In this document: piece by piece, positions 59,580 to 64,000 of the stretch
How positions within the stretch are numbered: position 1 is the first letter of the stretch
How the letters are laid out: each line of letters opens with the position of its first letter
Assembly (NCBI GenBank): GCA_041905795.1
Contig: JAYRKL010000002.1
Span: forward strand, 193,531 to 257,530
DNA: 64,000 nucleotides
Reading direction: 5' to 3'
From: SHVO01 sp041905795
GTDB lineage: Bacteria > Pseudomonadota > Alphaproteobacteria > Rhodospirillales > Rhodospirillaceae
Notes under the pieces: model-generated
Database searches by the model: none
The model's input: only the letters and a program-made list of their open reading frames with translations
What the model was told of the DNA's origin: nothing
Program-made: the position numbers and the translations under genes

Positions 59580-60065
59580 ATGTCGACCCTTCCTCCTTTT
59601 GAAATGCCCGCCGGCGCCGAACTGGTGAGCGCGGTTTCCGAACTGGCCCGCTCGGTGCGCCGCGCCTTCGACCGGCGCGCCCGCGCGCTCGGCTACACCC
59701 AGTCCCAATGGCGGGTGCTGCTGATGCTCGCCAAGGCGCAAGGCTGCAGCCAGGCGGTACTGGCCGACAAACTGGAGATGCAGCCGATCGCGGTCACCCG
59801 CATCCTCGACCGCATGGAAACCGCCGGGCTGATCGAACGCCGCCCGGACCCGAACGATCGCCGCGCGGTGCAGCTGTACCTCGCCGCCAATGCCGGCCCG
59901 ATCATCAAGGTGCTGCAGGGCATCGCCGAGGAGGTTCTGGCGCTGGTACGCGAAGGCGTCGACACCGAACGCCAAAATGAAATCACCCATCTGTTGCTGG
60001 CCATGCGCGCCAACCTGGAGCGCTGCGACGGCGCGGCATCCTCGGCGGCCGATCGCGCCGGATAA
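59580..60065 (+). CDS. MarR-family regulator of the EmrAB-type pump
   Basis: Protein of 161 residues. The winged helix is complete: YTQSQWRVLLMLAKAQGCSQAVLADKLEMQPIAVTRILDRMETAGLIERRPDPNDRRAVQLYL, with the typical DPNDRRA wing. N- and C-terminal helices would form the dimer. The start at 59580 follows a palindrome (CGGCT...AGCCG) with little Shine-Dalgarno character. The EmrA-like gene starts 19 bases after its stop, so the regulator is the first gene of the operon and probably represses it until a ligand binds. Confidence 0.9.
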   Translation: MSTLPPFEMPAGAELVSAVSELARSVRRAFDRRARALGYTQSQWRVLLMLAKAQGCSQAVLADKLEMQPIAVTRILDRMETAGLIERRPDPNDRRAVQLYLAANAGPIIKVLQGIAEEVLALVREGVDTERQNEITHLLLAMRANLERCDGAASSAADRAG

Positions 60066-60084
60066 GAAAACGGACGAGAAGATC

Positions 60085-61158
60085 ATGAACGCAGAACGCA
60101 AGATTTCCGTGGCAACCGCCGAAGACGCGCCGCCGCGCGAGAAGAAAGGCCTGCGCCGGGTGCTGATGGTGGTCGTGCCGCTGGTGGCGGTCGCCGCCGG
60201 CGGCCTGGCCTACGCCTGGGGCGGCCGGTATGCGGAAACCGACAACGCCTATATCAAAGCGGACATCGCCTCCATCAGTCCGGAAGTGGCCGGCAATATC
60301 ACCCAGGTCCTGGTGGCCGAGAACGCCCATGTCACCAAAGGCCAGCCCCTGGCGGTGATCGACGACACCACCTACCGCATCGCGCTGGCCGGGTCCGAGG
60401 CGCAGCTGCGCACGGCGGTCGCCAATATCGAGAGCGCCAAGGCGCGCTATCGCGAGAAGCAGCAGAGCCTCGCCCTCAATCAGACCGATCTGGCCTTCGC
60501 CGAGCGCGAACTGGGCCGCCAGTCGGCGCTGGCCGCCCAGGATTTCGCCACCAAGGCCAAGCTCGACGAGGCCAAGCACGCGGTGGAAACCGCGCAGCGC
60601 ACCATCGCCCTCACCAGACAGCAGCAGGCCGAGATCCTCGCCAGCCTCGAAGGCAATCCCGACATCGCGCCCGAACAGCATCCCACCTACCAGATGGCCC
60701 TGGCCGGCAAGGCCACCGCCACCGTGCAGATGGAGCGTTCCACCGTCCGTGCGCCATTCGACGGCGTCGTCAGCCAGGTGCCCAAGGTCGGCGACTTCGC
60801 CCGCACCGGCGCGCCCCTGTTGTCGATTGTCTCCACCGCCGGCGTGTGGGTGGAAGCCAACTTCAAGGAAACCGACCTCACCCATATGACCGCCGGCCAG
60901 AAGACCGAACTCAGCGTCGACACCTATCCCGGCCGGACCTTCGAGGGCCATGTCGACTCCATCTCCCAGGCCACCGGCGCCGAATTCGCCGTGCTGCCGG
61001 CGCAGAACTCCACCGGCAACTGGGTCAAGGTGGTGCAACGCATCCCGGTGCGCATCGCCGTCGACACCAAGGACGGTCCGCCGCTCAGGGCCGGCATGAG
61101 CGTGGTGGCGGGAGTCGACACCGGCCGGCGCCGTTATCAGCGGTGGACGGGCGAGTAA
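60085..61158 (+). CDS. EmrA/HlyD-type membrane-fusion protein
   Basis: Protein of 357 residues with an N-terminal cytoplasmic tail and one TM helix (VLMVVVPLVAVAAGGLAYAWG). It has the EmrA opening TDNAYIKADIASISPEVAGNITQVLVAENAHVTKGQPLAVID, a coiled-coil hairpin (residues about 100-190), and the second lipoyl half STVRAPFDGVVSQVPKVGDFARTGAPLLSIV, followed by the barrel domain with VEANFKETDLTHMTAGQKTEL. It is the periplasmic adaptor of the pump at 61179. It follows the MarR gene closely. The start is the ATG after GAGAAGATC. Confidence 0.93.
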   Translation: MNAERKISVATAEDAPPREKKGLRRVLMVVVPLVAVAAGGLAYAWGGRYAETDNAYIKADIASISPEVAGNITQVLVAENAHVTKGQPLAVIDDTTYRIALAGSEAQLRTAVANIESAKARYREKQQSLALNQTDLAFAERELGRQSALAAQDFATKAKLDEAKHAVETAQRTIALTRQQQAEILASLEGNPDIAPEQHPTYQMALAGKATATVQMERSTVRAPFDGVVSQVPKVGDFARTGAPLLSIVSTAGVWVEANFKETDLTHMTAGQKTELSVDTYPGRTFEGHVDSISQATGAEFAVLPAQNSTGNWVKVVQRIPVRIAVDTKDGPPLRAGMSVVAGVDTGRRRYQRWTGE

Positions 61159-61178
61159 GCCCGGCCCCGGAGGCCCGC

Positions 61179-62750
61179 ATGTCGATTCCCTCGGCCGCAT
61201 CGGTCCATACGCCGCCGCCCTTCAAAGTGGACGGCCGGGTCATCGCGCTGACCGTGATGATCATGCTGGCCACGATCATGCAGGCGCTGGACACCACCAT
61301 CGCCAACGTCGCCCTGCCGCATATGCAGGGCTCCATGAACGCCGCCTATGACCAGATCACCTGGGTGCTGACCTCTTATGTGGTGACGGCGGCGATCTTC
61401 ACCTCGCTCACCGGCTTCCTGGTGGTGCGCTTCGGGCGCACCCGCATCTTCCTCATCTCCATCATCGGCTTCACCGTCGCCTCCATGCTGTGCGGCGCGG
61501 CCCAATCCCTGGAACAGATCGTGGTGTTCCGCATGCTCCAGGGCGCCATGGGCGCGATGCTGGTGCCGTTGTCCCAGGCGGTGCTGATGGATGTCTACCC
61601 CAAGGAGAAGCACGGCGCCGCCATGGCGGTATGGGGCATGGGCGTCATGGTGGGCCCGATCCTGGGGCCGACCATCGGCGGCTACCTCACCGAATATTAC
61701 TCCTGGCGCTGGGTGTTCTACGTCAATCTGCCGTTCGGCATCCTGGCGGCGCTGGGCGTGTGGTGGCTGCTGCCGGAAACCAAGCGCCAGCCCAATGTGC
61801 GCTTCGACCTCCTGGGCTTCGCGCTGATCAGCGTGGCGGTGGGGTCGCTGCAGATGATGCTCGACCGCGGCACCACCCTCGACTGGTTCTCCTCCATGGA
61901 GATCGTGCTGGAAGCGTCGCTGGCGGCGCTCGCCTTTTATATGTTCGTGGTCCATATGTTCACGGCCAGGGCGCCGTTCCTGAATTCCGAGCCGTTCCGC
62001 GACCGCAACTACGCCCTCGGCCTGGTCCTGAGCTTTGTCATGGGCGTCGCGCTGTTCGCCACCATGGCGCTCTTGCCCGGCATGCTGCAGGGGTTGCTGG
62101 GCTATCCGGTCATGACCACGGGCTTGATCCTGATGCCGCGCGGTATCGGCACCCTGTTCGCCATGGCGCTGGTGGGCAAGCTGGTGCGCACCGTGGACGC
62201 GCGCTGGCTGATCCTGCTGGGGTTCGGCCTGACGGCGGTCTCGATGCAGCAGATGGCGCACTTCAGCCTCGACGTGAACATCCGCGACCTGGTGACCAGC
62301 GGCATGCTGCAGGGGTTCGGCATCGGCCTGATCTTCGTGCCGCTCACCACCATCGCTTTCGCCACCCTCGACAACAGGTTCCGCACGGAGAGCGCCGCCC
62401 TGTTCGCGCTGGTGCGCAGTATCGGCAGCGCCATCGGCATCTCGGGCGTGGCCACCATGCTGCATGAGAACACCCAGATCAGCCACGCCGACCTGGCCCA
62501 GCACATCACCCCGTTCTCGAAGCCGCTGCAGGCCCTGGCGCCCAACGCCGTCTGGAGCCTGCAAAGCGGCGAACGGGGGCTGGCCGCCCTCGCCGGCGAG
62601 ATCAACCGCCAGTCCGCCATGGTGGCTTACGTCAGCGTGTTCCAGATCATGGCCTACATGGTGGTCGCCGCCATGCCGGTCGTGCTGCTGCTGCAGCCGA
62701 TCAGGAAATCCGCCATGCCCAAGAAGCTCGAAATGGCGGTCGAGGCTTAA
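61179..62750 (+). CDS. EmrB/QacA-type drug efflux MFS transporter (DHA2)
   Basis: Protein of 523 residues with about fourteen TM helices. It begins VMIMLATIMQALDTTIANVALPHMQGSM, where ALDTTIANVALP is the DHA2 motif D1. WVLTSYVVTAAIFTSLTGFLVVRFGRTRIFLIS carries motif A, and MGVMVGPILGPTIGGYLTEYYSWRWVFYVNLP is motif C followed by the WRW-x-F-x-x-NLP signature. It exports hydrophobic toxic compounds by proton antiport with the adaptor encoded upstream. The two genes are 20 bases apart, with GGAGG before the ATG. No outer-membrane TolC-like gene is included. Confidence 0.95.
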   Translation: MSIPSAASVHTPPPFKVDGRVIALTVMIMLATIMQALDTTIANVALPHMQGSMNAAYDQITWVLTSYVVTAAIFTSLTGFLVVRFGRTRIFLISIIGFTVASMLCGAAQSLEQIVVFRMLQGAMGAMLVPLSQAVLMDVYPKEKHGAAMAVWGMGVMVGPILGPTIGGYLTEYYSWRWVFYVNLPFGILAALGVWWLLPETKRQPNVRFDLLGFALISVAVGSLQMMLDRGTTLDWFSSMEIVLEASLAALAFYMFVVHMFTARAPFLNSEPFRDRNYALGLVLSFVMGVALFATMALLPGMLQGLLGYPVMTTGLILMPRGIGTLFAMALVGKLVRTVDARWLILLGFGLTAVSMQQMAHFSLDVNIRDLVTSGMLQGFGIGLIFVPLTTIAFATLDNRFRTESAALFALVRSIGSAIGISGVATMLHENTQISHADLAQHITPFSKPLQALAPNAVWSLQSGERGLAALAGEINRQSAMVAYVSVFQIMAYMVVAAMPVVLLLQPIRKSAMPKKLEMAVEA

Positions 62751-62853
62751 CGCCGCCTCGCTTCCGGACCGATCCGGGGATGGCGGCGGGGCCTTTCACT
62801 GCCTGTGGCCTCGTCACCGGGTTCCGCCGTAAAATGCCCGCCTTGGCGGGGGT

Positions 62854-64000
62854 ATGCGCGTGAACAATCTCATCAAACGTATCGGCTTGCTGGCGTTCTA
62901 CGCCCTGGCGCTGGCGGGGGCCGGGTGGTTCCTGGCGGCCAAGCTGGAAAGCGCCCGCGCCGAGTTGGAGGCGGAACATGCGGCGGCCTTCGCCGCGGTG
63001 CGGACCGAGCTGTCCCGCGACATGCTGACCGCGCAAGTGTTCGTGCAGCTCCTGCAGACCACGGTCCAGAACGAACTGACCTATCGCCCGCAATCGCCGC
63101 AAAGCTCGCTGCTCCTCAACGCGCTCGGCGAGGACGCCGACGGCGTCTTTTCCCTCGATAACCTGCCCGCCGCGGTGGACAAGGCCGCCACCGGCAACCT
63201 CACCGGCTTCGGCGGCCTCAAGGGCAAAGGCGAATACTTCAAGAAGGAACTAGAGGTGGCGCTGTCGCTGCGCTCGATCTTCGTGCGCATCGTCGAGACC
63301 CTGCCGAACGTCGCCTGGACCTACTACGTGTCCGGCAGCAGGTTCGAGCATGTCTATCCCTGGGTGCCGTCGGCCCAGGCGGCCTACAAGGACAACGACC
63401 TGAAGATGGAGTACTTCCAGCTCGGCATGCCCGAGAACAACCCCGGCCGCACGCCGTACACCACCGATGTCTACGACGACGACTTCGGCAAAGGGCTGAT
63501 GATCACTATGGGCCGGCCGGTCTATGACGGCGACCGCTTCACCGGCATCGTCGCCCTCGACTTCACCTTGCGGTCGCTCGACGGCGTGGTCGCCAAGTTC
63601 CCGGCGGAATTCGGCGAAGCCTATCTGGTCGACCGCACCAAGCAGGTGATCGGCTATTCCAAGGGCAGGGACGGCGACCAAAAGACCGATCTGCCGGCCG
63701 CCGCCGCCGGCCTGGTGGCGCAGGCCCTGGGCGACAAGGCCGTGCACCGGCAGGAAACCGGATCGCAGATCATCAGCGCCCAGACCATCGAGGCCCTGCC
63801 GTTCGTCCTGGTGTCCTTCACCGCGAAATCGGCGACGACGATGCAGGTGATCAGCCGTTCGGTGATCGAGATGATCATCTTCCTGGTGGTGCTGTCGCTG
63901 CTGGCGTTCCTGGAATGGCGCCGGCGCGTGGCCAGGCAGCTGGAAGAGGCGCGCGACCAGGCCGAGGAGGCGACCCGCGCCAAGTCCTCGTTCCTGGCGA
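62854..64000 (+). CDS. Sensor histidine kinase with extracytoplasmic CACHE-like domain (partial)
   Basis: The open frame from ATG 62854 (or GTG 62860) runs off the right edge after 382 codons. It has TM1 (IGLLAFYALALAGAGWFLAA), then an extracytoplasmic part of about 290 residues with LPNVAWTYYVSGSRFEHVYPWVPS, DVYDDDFGKGLMITMGRPVYDGDRFTGIVALDFTL, the pattern of dCACHE ligand-binding domains, and TM2 (MIIFLVVLSLLAFLEW). It ends with a coiled coil EEARDQAEEATRAKSSFLA, the sequence that directly precedes the HisKA phospho-acceptor helix in hybrid kinases. The kinase core lies beyond the window. Confidence 0.85.
   Translation, partial: MRVNNLIKRIGLLAFYALALAGAGWFLAAKLESARAELEAEHAAAFAAVRTELSRDMLTAQVFVQLLQTTVQNELTYRPQSPQSSLLLNALGEDADGVFSLDNLPAAVDKAATGNLTGFGGLKGKGEYFKKELEVALSLRSIFVRIVETLPNVAWTYYVSGSRFEHVYPWVPSAQAAYKDNDLKMEYFQLGMPENNPGRTPYTTDVYDDDFGKGLMITMGRPVYDGDRFTGIVALDFTLRSLDGVVAKFPAEFGEAYLVDRTKQVIGYSKGRDGDQKTDLPAAAAGLVAQALGDKAVHRQETGSQIISAQTIEALPFVLVSFTAKSATTMQVISRSVIEMIIFLVVLSLLAFLEWRRRVARQLEEARDQAEEATRAKSSFLA

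Noticed and set aside
1..64000. CRISPR arrays, insertion sequences, tRNA or rRNA genes
   Set aside because: No regularly spaced direct repeats, transposase motifs or cloverleaf/rRNA-like sequences were found on reading both strands.

Overview
The window is G+C-rich, densely packed bacterial DNA. It has several Tat-type and lipoprotein signals, GTG/ATG starts, many 4-base ATGA or GTGA gene overlaps, and the TAGAGCAT-type intergenic repeats typical of Alphaproteobacteria. The gene set fits a free-living, chemoheterotrophic alphaproteobacterium: periplasmic hydrolases, a molybdenum hydroxylase of IorAB type, a TonB receptor, SPINDLY/OGT-like TPR glycosyltransferases, ChrA and EmrAB-type efflux. 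A Rhizomicrobium/Micropepsales- or Rhodospirillales-like host is plausible, but the sequence does not settle it. I see no rRNA, tRNA, CRISPR array, transposase or phage structural gene.

Layout. 1-10 kb: a partial gene, a secreted diheme cytochrome c, a secreted creatininase-family protein, a small coiled-coil protein, a divergent two-gene molybdenum hydroxylase, a lipoprotein amidase followed by an MFS transporter and a small secreted protein, and an exported methyltransferase. 10-23 kb: a TPR/fucosyltransferase-like protein, a TonB receptor, a Tat-exported metallo-beta-lactamase-fold protein, a methyltransferase, a trypsin-like protease, and two convergent OGT-like glycosyltransferases whose 3' ends share a 40-bp palindrome; then an M28 peptidase and a winged-helix regulator. 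23-33 kb: a serine hydrolase, an FAD oxidoreductase, a beta-propeller protein, a HAD phosphatase, a glycine-zipper lipoprotein, a third OGT-like protein, ChrA and a dienelactone-hydrolase-like enzyme. 33-37 kb: a TetR-HlyD-ABC-permease export operon with two matching operator palindromes.

36.8-44.7 kb is the most interesting part. A methyltransferase is followed by a patatin-like phospholipase with a separate cyclic-nucleotide-binding protein. After a compositional break come three co-directional, nearly contiguous genes: an AT-rich unknown protein, a membrane-anchored TIR-TPR protein, and a TPR/SLOG-like/class III nucleotidyl-cyclase protein whose cyclase lacks two usual catalytic or specificity residues. 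This looks like a cyclic-nucleotide-linked sensing or defence module. It is not one of the standard CBASS or Pycsar layouts as far as I can tell by reading.

44.8-64 kb: a methyltransferase, a second lipoprotein amidase, a small secreted protein, an operon of hydratase, exported PepF-like peptidase and DUF2141 protein, an S24-like regulator that lacks the catalytic lysine, a candidate small RNA with its own promoter and terminator, a SPOR-domain lipoprotein, a second exported methyltransferase, pirin, a GNGPSL-motif protein possibly related to DUF115/sialyltransferases, another methyltransferase, a MarR-EmrA-EmrB efflux operon, and the first part of a CACHE-type sensor histidine kinase that runs off the right edge.

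Three themes recur: exported hydrolases and efflux pumps, TPR-linked glycosyltransferases (four genes), and dispersed palindromic repeats that often overlap stop codons. Functions are assigned by motif reading only; no database search was possible.
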